A stretch of DNA of 64,000 nt from Streptomyces longhuiensis (GTDB taxonomy: Bacteria; Actinomycetota; Actinomycetes; Streptomycetales; Streptomycetaceae): positions 9,688,001 to 9,752,000 of the forward strand of contig NZ_CP085173.1 in assembly GCF_020616555.1 (NCBI RefSeq), written 5' to 3'. The notes beneath the pieces were generated by a model. The model saw only the letters and a program-made list of their open reading frames with translations. It ran no database searches and was not told where the DNA came from. Of this stretch, positions 17,884-26,381 are shown in pieces. The position numbers were made by a program, and so were the translations under genes. Every line of letters starts with the position of its first letter. The first letter of the stretch is position 1.

Positions 17884-18140
17884 CCGGGCGATGCCGGGCA
17901 GGGCGTGGTGGGCGCCGTCGCCCTTTGAGGCGGCAGTCACAAAGGATCTTCCCGCTCGTTCATCCGGGCGAAGGTGCGCTCGAGCTCGACGCGGGCGAGG
18001 AACCTTGCGGTGTGAGCGGTTGTACTCGCCTTTCCGGGCGGGGAGTTCGCCATGGCCCCCTTCGTGGCGGTGCGCAACGACCAGGCGGTTCCGCGGTAAC
18101 CGCCGTCAGCGATCACCGTGGTGCTGCCGACAGCGGCTTT
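17884..18140 (-). pseudogene. IS5-family transposase remnant
   Basis: The minus strand encodes TVIADGGYRGTAWSLRT, then RVELERTFARMNE, the second Asp/Gly-Tyr box and the helix around the catalytic Glu of IS5/IS1647-like transposases. A frameshift follows and the usual C-terminus appears in other frames (CDCRLKG, KGDGAHHALPGIAR). The N-terminal half is absent. It sits 100 bp downstream of the ADF-like gene. Confidence 0.7.
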
Positions 18141-18243
18141 CGCCCAGGACAGCTTTTCTCGGTGGCGCGGCGGGCGCGGGACTTTGGACCTGCCTCACTG
18201 CCTGATCCAGCCCGGTGGGCAACGAGGTATCACGGGCTGTGCG

Positions 18244-18648
18244 TCAGGTCCGGGCGATGCGGACGAGGTGGTTGTAGTCCAGATCCGACCGGCTCGTGGC
18301 TTCGATCGTAAGGTCGACGCCGTCGAGCTGGTTTTTGAGAGCGCTGTAGCCGGCGGCCTGTGCTGTCTGCTGCTCGGAACTGGTGCCCTGGGGGGACCAG
18401 GAGATCAGCACGATCGCCTCTTTGCGGCTGCCGTCCCGGTCGGCGAAGTGCAGCCCATAGGCCACGACTCGGGGATCGGACGGCAGGACTTTGAGGAGTT
18501 CGTCGTGGGTCAGATTCCCTTCGAAGTCCAGAGTGAGGGTGTCCAGGCTGTCGTTGAGCCGGTACAGCACGGTGGTGATGTGCCGGCTTCTCCTGAGGTT
18601 GTTGAATGCGTCGATACAGCGGTCTTCCACTGAGATGGCAGTGGTCAC
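18244..18648 (-). CDS. ADF/cofilin-homology (ADF-H) domain protein
   Basis: 134 residues from GTG 18648, with GGAAGG upstream. The whole protein follows the ADF-H pattern: N-terminal ISVEDRCIDAFNNLRRSR (cofilin-like V-x-D-E-C-x-x-x-F), strand TVLYRLND, helix LTHDELLKVLP, strand VVAYGLHF, loop RDGSRKEAIVLISWSPQG (83-86 SWSP), the long helix 91-110 ending YSALKNQLDGV, strand LTIEAT and the final SDLDYNHLVRI. In eukaryotes this fold binds actin and severs filaments. The basic K-x-K-M cluster that starts the long actin-binding helix is replaced by SEQQTAQ, so actin binding as in cofilin is doubtful. It stands alone between IS5 remnants, which suggests horizontal arrival. Partner and role in the bacterium are unknown. 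Confidence 0.8.
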   Translation of the reverse strand: MTTAISVEDRCIDAFNNLRRSRHITTVLYRLNDSLDTLTLDFEGNLTHDELLKVLPSDPRVVAYGLHFADRDGSRKEAIVLISWSPQGTSSEQQTAQAAGYSALKNQLDGVDLTIEATSRSDLDYNHLVRIART

Positions 18649-19003
18649 GACGACACCTTCCGGTCACGGGCTGGGCGTTTCGCAGAGCCCAACGACCCCT
18701 TGACCGGGAGGTCGTGGACCGAAAGCGACTCGATTCGCCGGCAGCCCGTGCGGCGGCCCGGCATGAGACCTGGGGCGTGGCTCATGCCCAGCGTCCGGGC
18801 AGGAGAACGCGGATGGGCCGCGGATGGCGCCATATCGTCGCGACGATGTCACCGAAGCGGCGGGAAAGCCGGCCAAGTTGGGGCCTTGCGACCTGTTATG
18901 CCTGTGCCGGCGGCCGCTGTTGCATCCGCTGGCGCAGAGCATCCAGCAGTCCGCCGCTGCACGGTGGTTCAGTGCAACGGCGGACTCTGTCGGCGCAGGC
19001 GTA
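18649..19003. other. Intergenic, no gene recognised
   Basis: Holds the probable promoter of the ADF-like gene (minus strand) and the 3' region of the small gene at 19004-19177. No coding frame stands out. Confidence 0.4.
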
Positions 19004-19177
19004 TTACAGCTCGCGCTCGATCTGGTGCTCGTTGACCTTGTCTTCGCGCATGGTCGCCTCGTTCTGGACGGCGTAGCGCGTCTGCGCCCCGCTGCCCTCG
19101 GCGCTGCGGATCTCGCCCCGCTGCAGCTCGTCCTGGTGGTCGCGGTACTCCACGTGCTGTCCCTTGCGGTAAGGCAT
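19004..19177 (-). CDS. Small DUF2945/TUDOR-like protein
   Basis: 57 residues from ATG 19177 with GGAG seven bases upstream. The sequence PYRKGQHVEYRDHQDE, then EIRSAEG, RYAVQNEAT and a final HQIEREL resembles the short KGDxVxW...G-x-V-x-x-x...Y-x-V...E-x-x-I-x-x-x-L pattern of DUF2945 (hypervirulence-associated TUDOR-like) proteins. Highly charged, no signal peptide. Function unknown; homologues are often stress-related small proteins. It is the second intact gene between the two IS5 remnants. Confidence 0.65.
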   Translation of the reverse strand: MPYRKGQHVEYRDHQDELQRGEIRSAEGSGAQTRYAVQNEATMREDKVNEHQIEREL

Positions 19178-19570
19178 GGGGTTCTCCAAATCTCGTGTGG
19201 GTTGGCGGGGGCCGGCCCTGCTCTTTGGCAGGGCGCCCGCCTTCTTGGCGCCCGGGAATGTCACCGGGCGCACTGACAGCTCACCTCCAACTGCGCCCTG
19301 CGGCAATCACTGTGGGCCGAATGGGGGCCTCGCCCGGCGCTCAGGGGCAAACGAGGTGATCCCGCTCACCTGCGCCGGGATGCAGGCGTCTGTTCATCGC
19401 TCCTCGTCGTGCCTGCGTCATGAAGATCACGTTCCGTGGCTGGAGTGTGAGTGCGCCAGCCGGGATTCTTCATTGCGGCTGGTCAACGGCTTGGGGGTGG
19501 GGAGTGTGGCGGGGTGGGTTCGGGTGCGGGGCGGTCTTGGCGGCCCGGGACCGCAGCGCGCGGCCGCTCG

Positions 19571-19745
19571 TCAGCGGGCACTGCGGCCGGTCGGGGAACC
19601 ACGCTTCTGAAAGGCGCTCTGGGAGTCCTCGTCGCGGGCCATCCGCACCCTGCCGGCACCACCCGTGCCGGCGGCATCAGCGATGGGCTCCACCAGCGTC
19701 GTGCACAGGTCGGCGTCGTCGTCGCGGACCCAGCCGGCCACTGCC
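19571..19745 (-). pseudogene. Unidentified C-terminal coding remnant
   Basis: A minus-strand frame with GC-rich third positions gives VAGWVRDDDADLCTTLVEP, then GGAGRVRMARDEDSQSAF and a stop at 19571. Upstream it runs into IS5 debris. Family not recognised. Confidence 0.3.
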
Positions 19746-19784
19746 CCGAGTCACTTGGCGCCGGCGCCTCGCTCGACCAGGGAC

Positions 19785-20112
19785 TCACCAGGTCCGCCCG
19801 CCGGCCCGTGAACAGCCACCGCGACTGCTGGTGGCCGGCTCCTCGCCCTTGCGCCGGCGGTCCGGCGTGATCAGCCCGGTGCCGGGATAGCCGCTGTCCG
19901 CGATCGTCGTGTGGCCGGCCATCTGTTTCGCACCGAACTCGATCATCCAGGCCCGGCAGGCATTGCGGTTGCTCGCCCGGCAGCGGACGGCCGGCCGATG
20001 CGACCAGGCGGGGGTCGATGTCGGTGTCGATGACCCCCTGGTGGTTCGTCGAGAAGCGCGTGAGGCCGGGAGGGAAGATGACGCGATCAGCAGCGGACTT
20101 CGACACCCCCAA
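19785..20112 (-). pseudogene. Second IS5-family transposase remnant
   Basis: Two frames combine to the middle of an IS5-type transposase: GVIDTDIDPRLVASAGRPLP with the first Asp region, then GHTTIADSGYPGTGLITPD and RRRKGEE containing the second Asp box. N- and C-terminal parts are missing. It differs in sequence from the remnant at 17884-18140, so two different elements landed here. Confidence 0.65.
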
Positions 20113-20391
20113 GAGCGCGAGCTTCTTCGCCTCGGTCGTGTGCGGCGCTGCGCCATGCCTGCCTCATGCGTCTTTCGCCGGGCTCGCACCCCGAAGCGCC
20201 GCCGAACAACTTTGCCGGGACAAAACACTCTTCAAGTGTTGTGGCGAACCATGAGGTTGCCTTGCATGTGGCTGGTATGGGCGGCAGGTCGGCGACGGTC
20301 GGAGGCGATGGGGGTGCGCTGGCCGTGGAGTCTGTCGGGGGTGGCGTGCCAGCGGGCCCGGGTGCGGCGGACCTCAGGCGACAGGCAAGGT

Positions 20392-20426
20392 CCCGCCGGG
20401 CTGTCGGTGAATGACGGCCCGGCGGG
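20392..20426. terminator. Terminator of the sugar dehydrogenase gene
   Basis: CCCGCCGGGCTGTC pairs with GACGGCCCGGCGGG (one mismatch side) around a 7-nt loop, 23 nt beyond the stop of the minus-strand gene. Confidence 0.65.
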
Positions 20427-20448
20427 GCGGGGGTGGGGTGTTGCCGTG

Positions 20449-22917
20449 TCAGTTCATTGTGAAGGAGTCCAGGTTGAACAGATCGCCGCTTCCGCCCTTG
20501 AAGGCGAAGTACAGCTTGTGTGTTCCGCCCGGGTCGGTCACCGGTGTGCTGATCGTCGTGTAGGCGCCGGAGGTGTCGCCGACCGTCGCCGTGCCGGCCA
20601 GCGGGCCGTCGGGCGCGTCGGTGTGGACCTCGATGGTGCCGCCGGTACTGCTCGACGCGGCCCGGAAGTCGATCTTGTTCACACCCTGGAGGTCGTACGG
20701 GTCGAACTCGATCCAGTCACCATTGTTGATCGACTCGACCGCCTCGTTGCCCTGGGCGTTGGCGTCGGAGCTCGTCTGCACGCCGGACTGCGTGCGGTAG
20801 AACTCCGCCTGCCGGCCCTTGGGCTGCAGGACGATCTGTGTCGTGCCGGTGAGGTCCGGTACCCCGTCGGTCGGGGAGGAGTCGGTGTAGCTCGCGGAGA
20901 GGATGGCGTAGAAGTCGTCGGCATCGGTGTGGCCCGCCGTCGTCATGGTGAACGTACCGCTGCACCCTGTCGCCTGCGAGAGGTTGTGGGAGTGCATGTC
21001 ATGACCGAGCGAGTAGTTGACCTGGACCTTGGAGCAGTCCACCGGGGTGCCGTCCGGGTCGCTCGCGTCGATCTTCCACGCGACCTGGTCCCCGTCCTTG
21101 AACGTCAGCCCGTTGGGCGGTTGGGAGAAGGACAGTACCGGCGCGGAGTTGCCCACCGTGACCAGGGTGGCGGCGACACCGGTTCTGCCGCTCGGGTCGC
21201 TGACCGTGAGCTTGGCGTGGTACTGGCCGTTTGTGGTGTAGGTAAACGACGGGGTGGCATCCGTGGAGTCGGTCTTGCCGTCGTTGTCGAAATCCCACGC
21301 ATAGGTGAGAGCGTCGTTCTCGGGGTCGGTCGAGCTCGTGCCGTCGAACTTGACCGTCAATGGGTTCTTGCCCGATGAGGTGTCCGTCTCGATCGCCGCG
21401 GTCGGTGCCTTGTTGCCCGGCGCGTATTCGATTTTGTAGAGCCCGGCGTCCAGGGAGCCGCCGAACCACGCGCTGCCGTAGTCGAGCACGTACAGCGATC
21501 CGTCCGGCCCGAACTCGGTGTCGATGGGCTCGACCAGGTGGGCCCAGTCGTTGCCGTCGGTCAAGGTGTCGATCGACTGGATCTTTCCGCTGCTGTCGGA
21601 CGTGATCGGCTTGATCCAGTGGGCGCCGAACTCGTAGGCGAAGAACTTCCCGTCATAGCTCTTGGGGAACTTGACCTGGGAGTTCAGCGCCGAGTCGTAG
21701 TTGTACACGGGTCCGGCCATCGGTGCGCCCTGCCCGCCGAGCTGGGGGAAGAGCGGGTTGCCCGCGTAGTGGTTCCAGATCCAGGCCGGCTGGGCCGGCG
21801 GCAGGTCCTTCAGGCCGGTGTTCAGGGGAGCGTCGTTCACCGGGTGGGCGCAGTCGAACGGCTTCCCGGATGTCCCGGTGGCGAAGTCGTACTGGATGTA
21901 CGGCGTGTTGTTGCCGATGCAGTACGGCCATCCGAAGTTGCCGGCCTTGGTGATCCGGTTGTACTCGATGGTGTTCTCCGGCCCGCGTTTTGGGTCCGCA
22001 CTACCTGCGTCCGGACCGTAGTCGGCCAGGTAGACGACGCCGGTCTTCTTGTCGACGTTGAACCGGAAGGGGTTGCGGAAGCCCATCGCGTAGACCTCTG
22101 GACGGGTCTTGGGGGTGCCCTTGGGGAACAGGTTGCCGTTCGGGGTCGTGTAGGTGCCGTCGTTGTGCACCTTGATCCGCAAAAGCTTGCCCCGCAGGTC
22201 GTTGGTGTTGGCCGTGGAACGCTCGTTGTCGAAGACAGGGTTGCGTTCCGGCCGCCGGTCGATGGGGGCGTAGCCGTCGGAGGCGAACGGGTTGGAGTCG
22301 TCGCCGGTGCTCAGCAGCAGGTTGCCGTCACCGTCGAAGTGCATGTCGCCCGCGACGTGGCAGCACTGCCCTCGGTCGGTGTTGACACGCATGATCTTCT
22401 GCTCGCTCGACAGGTCCAGCTTGCCGCCGGTGAAGGTGAACCGGGACAGCTGGTTGTAGCCCTTGTAGGGCGCGAAGTCGGCGGCCGTTCCGCTCTCCGG
22501 GGCGTCGGTCATGGGGGTGTCGAGCCGCGGCGCGTAATACACATAGACCTGATGGTTCTGGGCGAAGTGCGGGTCGATCGCGATGGTCTGCAACCCGTCC
22601 TCGTCATGGGTGTAGACCGCCAGCTTCGCCGCCACGTCGGTGAGTCCGTCGAGGGTCGTTCGGTAGAGCGTGCCGTCGCGGGAGCTGTGCAGCGCGCTGC
22701 CGTCGGGCAGCACCGCCAGTCCCATGGGCTCGCCCACCTGGTCCGGTCCCTTGGCGAGGGTGACCTGCTGGAAGTCGGACGACGCAGCGGCGGTCGCAGC
22801 CGCTCTTTGCGGTGCCTGGGTCCGCGCCTGCGCGGACGACGATCCGGCCACCGCGACCCCCACGCCGAGCACTGCGCTCAACGTGGCGGTGAGTAGTCGA
22901 CTTACTGGTGTACGCAC
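20449..22917 (-). CDS. Secreted PQQ/sorbosone-type sugar dehydrogenase with PKD and carbohydrate-binding domains
   Basis: 822 residues from GTG 22917 (AGAGGTAGG upstream). Signal peptide ends near AQART. Residues ~50-490 form a six-bladed GSDH propeller (GLAVLPDGSALHSSRDG, GDMHFDGDGNLLLSTGDDS, RGKLLRIKV, MGFRNPFRF, EFGPDGSLYVLDYG). A PKD domain follows at ~495-580 (DGTSSTDPENDALTYAWDFD), then an Ig-like segment and a C-terminal CBM6-like domain (EAVESINNGDWIEFDPYDL). Enzymes of this type oxidise sugars or are sugar-binding propellers outside the cell. It is divergent from the isomerase and ThuA genes, which often accompany it in actinomycete sugar-utilisation clusters. Confidence 0.88.
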   Translation of the reverse strand: MRTPVSRLLTATLSAVLGVGVAVAGSSSAQARTQAPQRAAATAAASSDFQQVTLAKGPDQVGEPMGLAVLPDGSALHSSRDGTLYRTTLDGLTDVAAKLAVYTHDEDGLQTIAIDPHFAQNHQVYVYYAPRLDTPMTDAPESGTAADFAPYKGYNQLSRFTFTGGKLDLSSEQKIMRVNTDRGQCCHVAGDMHFDGDGNLLLSTGDDSNPFASDGYAPIDRRPERNPVFDNERSTANTNDLRGKLLRIKVHNDGTYTTPNGNLFPKGTPKTRPEVYAMGFRNPFRFNVDKKTGVVYLADYGPDAGSADPKRGPENTIEYNRITKAGNFGWPYCIGNNTPYIQYDFATGTSGKPFDCAHPVNDAPLNTGLKDLPPAQPAWIWNHYAGNPLFPQLGGQGAPMAGPVYNYDSALNSQVKFPKSYDGKFFAYEFGAHWIKPITSDSSGKIQSIDTLTDGNDWAHLVEPIDTEFGPDGSLYVLDYGSAWFGGSLDAGLYKIEYAPGNKAPTAAIETDTSSGKNPLTVKFDGTSSTDPENDALTYAWDFDNDGKTDSTDATPSFTYTTNGQYHAKLTVSDPSGRTGVAATLVTVGNSAPVLSFSQPPNGLTFKDGDQVAWKIDASDPDGTPVDCSKVQVNYSLGHDMHSHNLSQATGCSGTFTMTTAGHTDADDFYAILSASYTDSSPTDGVPDLTGTTQIVLQPKGRQAEFYRTQSGVQTSSDANAQGNEAVESINNGDWIEFDPYDLQGVNKIDFRAASSSTGGTIEVHTDAPDGPLAGTATVGDTSGAYTTISTPVTDPGGTHKLYFAFKGGSGDLFNLDSFTMN

Positions 22918-23347
22918 TTACTGCCTACCTCTCTTGGGGCGCTGCGGTGGACATCGCGCGAGCGGTCGCGTCGCACGGGGTGCCGGGCCGGGCTCGGATG
23001 CCCGGGCCGGCGTGTGCCGGTTCGCCGGTGGAGAGGACAGACGGTCCTGGTGTGCACGCCGCCGGCAACTGACGTCGGACGTGGTCGGACGTCGGACGAA
23101 GCGGCATGTGTGGCCGCACGGGTCCGGAGTGGGACTGAGGCGAGGGCTCGGAGGGGTTTGTGGCCCCCTGATGAAGCGTCATGAGCGTGGGCTCCATGAC
23201 GATGGACTGTCAAGGATGTACTGCCCGGTAGCTGCTTTTCATGACCTGAAGTGGCCATAACTTTTGCTCGGTCTAGTGAAAAGTACCGGTGGTTCGTGGT
23301 GAACTATCGACGGTCTCAGGCGCACATCGTCCTCCGAGGTCCGCCGG

Positions 23348-23405
23348 GCCACCCTGTTGCCGTCGCGCGGTCCGCGGGGGAGCCGCGTGGCGGCAACAGG
23401 GTGGC
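23348..23405. repeat. Perfect 15-bp inverted repeat in the divergent promoter region
   Basis: GCCACCCTGTTGCCG at 23348-23362 is exactly complementary to 23391-23405, with a 28-nt GC-rich loop. It lies ~175 nt before the isomerase start in the 660-bp region between divergent genes; an AT-richer patch with promoter-like sequence is at 23220-23300. Confidence 0.7.
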
Positions 23406-23579
23406 TGCCTCGTTCGCGAGGGTGGTTCCGGTCACCTCGCAGCCAGTTCTGCCAACTGCCCACCCACCAGGCGTTCCGGCCGACGAACCCCCCGCACGAC
23501 GACCGGGCGAGTACGTCCCCCTGTTCGGCCCACGCCGCGCTCTCACCGCGGCTCTGTGCTCCACAACGAAGGAGTGATG

Positions 23580-24569
23580 ATGGGTCAGTTCACACCCGAC
23601 TTCGACCGCAGAGGCTTCCTGCGTGCGGCAGCCGCCGGCACCGTGGCCATCGGTGCGGCGTCCGTCGCAGGCGCGCTCCCCGCGTCCGCGCAGACGCTCG
23701 CCCCGGACACCGCGGCCCATGGCGCCAGCTTGAGCATTCCGAAGGACGCCATCGGCATCCAGCTCTACAGCGTCCGCGACAAGGTCTCCGACCTCGGTTT
23801 CCGTGTCGTCTTCGAGGAACTGTCACGGATGGGCTACAAGGAGGTCGAGTTCGCCGGCTACACCCAGAACACCTCCATCCTCGGCCGGCAGATCACCCTC
23901 CAGGAGATCCGCACGCTGCTCGACGACAACGGCCTGCGAGCCATCGGCAGCCACATCGGCATCGGAGCCTTCCGCAGCAATCTGCAGCAGGAGCTCGACA
24001 ACGCCGAGATCCTGGGCATGCCGAACATCGGGACCCCGAACGCCCCCTCGGACACCCCGACGGTCGCCGGGTACCAGGCGGCCGCGGAGGAGTTCAACGG
24101 TTGGGGTCAGGCCGCGTCGGCGCGTGGACTCAAGCTGTACCAGCACAACCACTGGTCCGAGTGGGCCTTCGCCCAGGACCAGCCGCAGGTGCGTCTGTAC
24201 GACGTCTTCCTGCACAACACCGAGCCCGCCCACGTCTACCTCGAGATGGACGTCTACTGGGCCTTCGTCGGCCAGTTCCGCTACCCCGGCTTTGACCCCG
24301 CGGCCTATGTGCGGGGGCACCCCTACCGGTACACGCTGTTCCACATGAAGGACGGCAAGTCCGACCCCAACGCCGATGACGGCTACGACATGACCGAGTT
24401 CGGCGCCGGTGACATGCGCTACCAGCGGTTCATCCACGCGATCGGTCCGTTCGGCAACCACCACGGCATCTGGGAGCAGGACACCGCCCCCGGCACCCAG
24501 CCCGACCCGCCCGGCTCGCTGGGGGCCGCGCAGCGTAGTTACACCGCGCTCGCCGACCTGCTTTCCTGA
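23580..24569 (+). CDS. Tat-exported sugar phosphate isomerase/epimerase (TIM barrel)
   Basis: About 329 residues; of two adjacent ATGs I choose 23580, which gives GGAG better spacing. The N-terminus has a twin-arginine signal (DRRGFLRAA, then a hydrophobic stretch ending PASAQT). The mature part is a xylose-isomerase-like TIM barrel: IGIQLYSVRDK, MGYKEVEFAGY, YQHNHWSEW, EMDVYWAF and HMKDGK supply the metal-binding Glu, His and Asp positions. Such exported enzymes act on sugars or inositol-like compounds. Part of the locus with the dehydrogenase and ThuA genes. Confidence 0.85.
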   Translation: MGQFTPDFDRRGFLRAAAAGTVAIGAASVAGALPASAQTLAPDTAAHGASLSIPKDAIGIQLYSVRDKVSDLGFRVVFEELSRMGYKEVEFAGYTQNTSILGRQITLQEIRTLLDDNGLRAIGSHIGIGAFRSNLQQELDNAEILGMPNIGTPNAPSDTPTVAGYQAAAEEFNGWGQAASARGLKLYQHNHWSEWAFAQDQPQVRLYDVFLHNTEPAHVYLEMDVYWAFVGQFRYPGFDPAAYVRGHPYRYTLFHMKDGKSDPNADDGYDMTEFGAGDMRYQRFIHAIGPFGNHHGIWEQDTAPGTQPDPPGSLGAAQRSYTALADLLS

Positions 24570-24701
24570 CCCCTCGTCACCACCTTCGTTTTCCCGCTCC
24601 CCGGCTCGTGCCGGCGGAACGGGGTGGACGTTTCTCACGCCACTGCCGCCACCGACGTCGTGGGCGGGCGAGCAGTGCCTGCCATCAGGAGGTGAGCGAA
24701 T

Positions 24702-25075
24702 GTGAGCATCCGGTACGAGCTGCTCACTGTGCTGCGAGACCACGGGCCGCTGTCACGCGCCCAGTTGGCCGTGTGGAACCACGACGACGACCAGGGCATC
24801 GGCGTCGAGGCGGCCATCAAGCAGGCGGGCCGAAGCGAGTTCTTCATGCTCGGTGGCGCGGGCTCACCAGCACGCCATGCAGGAGATCAAGGCCGACAAC
24901 TCCGTACTCAAGGCCACCGTCGTCCACCTCAGCGGTCGAACTCGCTCGGCTCGTCGCCCAGAACAAGGGCATGGGCGACCTCGTCGGGCAGGACCTGCCG
25001 TCCTCGGTAACCCTGTTCTACGCGACCGTGACCAAGGAGAACGTCGACCAGTACCTGCCCGGCACCTTCAGCTGA
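24702..25075 (+). pseudogene. Chimeric remnant: ROK-type HTH start joined to sugar-binding protein
   Basis: The first ~24 codons (RYELLTVLRDHGPLSRAQLA) match the winged-helix start of ROK-family repressors. They run directly into NHDDDQGIGVEAAIKQAG and, after two frameshifts, MQEIKADNSVLKATVV and VTLFYATVTKENVDQYLP, the C-terminal half of a periplasmic sugar-binding protein of an ABC importer. Neither half is complete. The parental locus probably had both a ROK repressor and a sugar ABC transporter beside the isomerase and ThuA genes. Confidence 0.65.
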
Positions 25076-25119
25076 TCCAGCGCCCCCGTCCCCGGAAATC
25101 AGGTCACGAAAGGTTGATG

Positions 25120-25920
25120 ATGTCCCGTAGAGGTATCGTTGCGCTGCTGTCGGCGGCCGCTCTGGCCCTGCCGCTCGCGGCCACCAGCGCCACCACCGCA
25201 CACGCCGCTTCACCGGCGTTCAAAGTGCTGGTGTTCTCCAAGACCACCGGCTACCGGCACGACTCCATCCCCGACGGCATCGCGGCCGTCGAGAAGCTCG
25301 GCCAGGAGAACGGCTTCACGGTGGACGCCACCGAGGACGCCACCCAATTCAACGACGCAAACCTGGCGAAGTACCAGTCGGTCGTCTTCATCTCCACCAC
25401 CGGCGACCCGCTGGACCAGCAGTCCGAGAAGGACGCCTTCCAGCACTACATCGAGAACGGCGGCGGCTTCGTCGGCATCCACGCCGCCGCCGACTCCGGG
25501 TACACCTGGTCCTGGTACGGCGGCCTGGTCGGCGCGTACTTCCTGGACCACCCGTCGATCCAGCAGGCGACCGTGAACGTCGCGGGCCGGGGCACTCCCG
25601 CCACCAAGGACCTGCCGAACCGCTGGACCCGCACCGACGAGTGGTACAACTACCGCTCCAACCCCCGCTCCGCCGTGCGCGTCCTGGCCACGTTGGACGA
25701 GAGGACGTACAACCCGGTCGGCTACTCCGGCGGCTCGATGGGCGCCGACCACCCCATCGCGTGGTGCCACCCCTACGACGGCGGCCGGTCCTTCTACACC
25801 GGCATGGGCCACACGAAGGAGAGCTACACCGACCCGCTGTTCCTGTCGCACATTCTCGGCGGCATCAAGATGACGGCCGGTGCGGCGAAGTTCAACTGCG
25901 ACCCCGAAAGCACCGACTGA
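25120..25920 (+). CDS. Secreted ThuA-domain protein
   Basis: 266 residues; ATG 25120 (25117 possible) after GAAAGG. A signal peptide (ALALPLAATSATTAHA) precedes a complete ThuA glutamine-amidotransferase-like fold: KVLVFSKTTGYRHDSIP, YQSVVFISTTGDPLD, YIENGGGFVGIHAAAD, HPIAWCHPYDGGRSFYTGMGH in parts. ThuA proteins are linked to trehalose and other disaccharide utilisation; their biochemistry is poorly known. Export and neighbours indicate action on extracellular sugars with the propeller dehydrogenase. A strong terminator follows. Confidence 0.88.
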   Translation: MSRRGIVALLSAAALALPLAATSATTAHAASPAFKVLVFSKTTGYRHDSIPDGIAAVEKLGQENGFTVDATEDATQFNDANLAKYQSVVFISTTGDPLDQQSEKDAFQHYIENGGGFVGIHAAADSGYTWSWYGGLVGAYFLDHPSIQQATVNVAGRGTPATKDLPNRWTRTDEWYNYRSNPRSAVRVLATLDERTYNPVGYSGGSMGADHPIAWCHPYDGGRSFYTGMGHTKESYTDPLFLSHILGGIKMTAGAAKFNCDPESTD

Positions 25921-25935
25921 CCGGCACTACCGCTT

Positions 25936-25969
25936 CCCGGCGCGCCCACCGTGCCGGGGGCGCGCCGGG
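25936..25969. terminator. Terminator of the ThuA gene
   Basis: Perfect 12-bp stem CCCGGCGCGCCC / GGGCGCGCCGGG with a 10-nt loop, 16 nt past the ThuA stop. Confidence 0.75.
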
Positions 25970-26115
25970 AACGCGGATTCCCGCCAGTCCGCCAGCACAG
26001 CACAGCGAAAGGACGCACCGTGCCATAGTCAACGACCGTGCGCCGACTGACCGCACCGGTGAGGCCGGGCGCCGCCGCCCGCGGGGCAGGCGCGGCCAGC
26101 CTCATCAGCTGACGC

Positions 26116-26350
26116 ATGATCTTCTTCATCAACCTGCCCGTCGGAGCAGCCGCACTCCTGCTGCTGGCGCGCACCGCATACTCCCCGCACCGGCCCGTGC
26201 CCTTCGACGTCACCGGGCAGATCACCGCCGTGATCGCAATGGGCGTCCTGACGTTCGAGGCGACCGAAGCGGGGGAGCGCGGCTTCACCGCACCCGCGGT
26301 GTGGGGTGCCGCCCTGCTCATGCTGGCCGCGTTGACCGCCCCGTACGCGC
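26116..26350 (+). pseudogene. MFS (EmrB/QacA-type) transporter fragment
   Basis: About 78 codons encode IFFINLPVGAAALLLLART and VTGQITAVIAMGVLTF, TMs 6-7 region of a 14-TM drug-efflux MFS protein, ending in LTAPYARQ. Everything before the IFFINLP motif and after TM8 is missing, and a few bases later the convergent SDR gene ends. It cannot make a transporter. Confidence 0.7.
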
Positions 26351-26381
26351 GGCAGGGCGGCTGCGAACCGGTAACGGAACG

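Noticed and set aside
20449..22917. Long plus-strand frames opposite the sugar dehydrogenase
   Set aside because: Composition typical of antisense frames (Val, Gly, Arg); no start signals or motifs.
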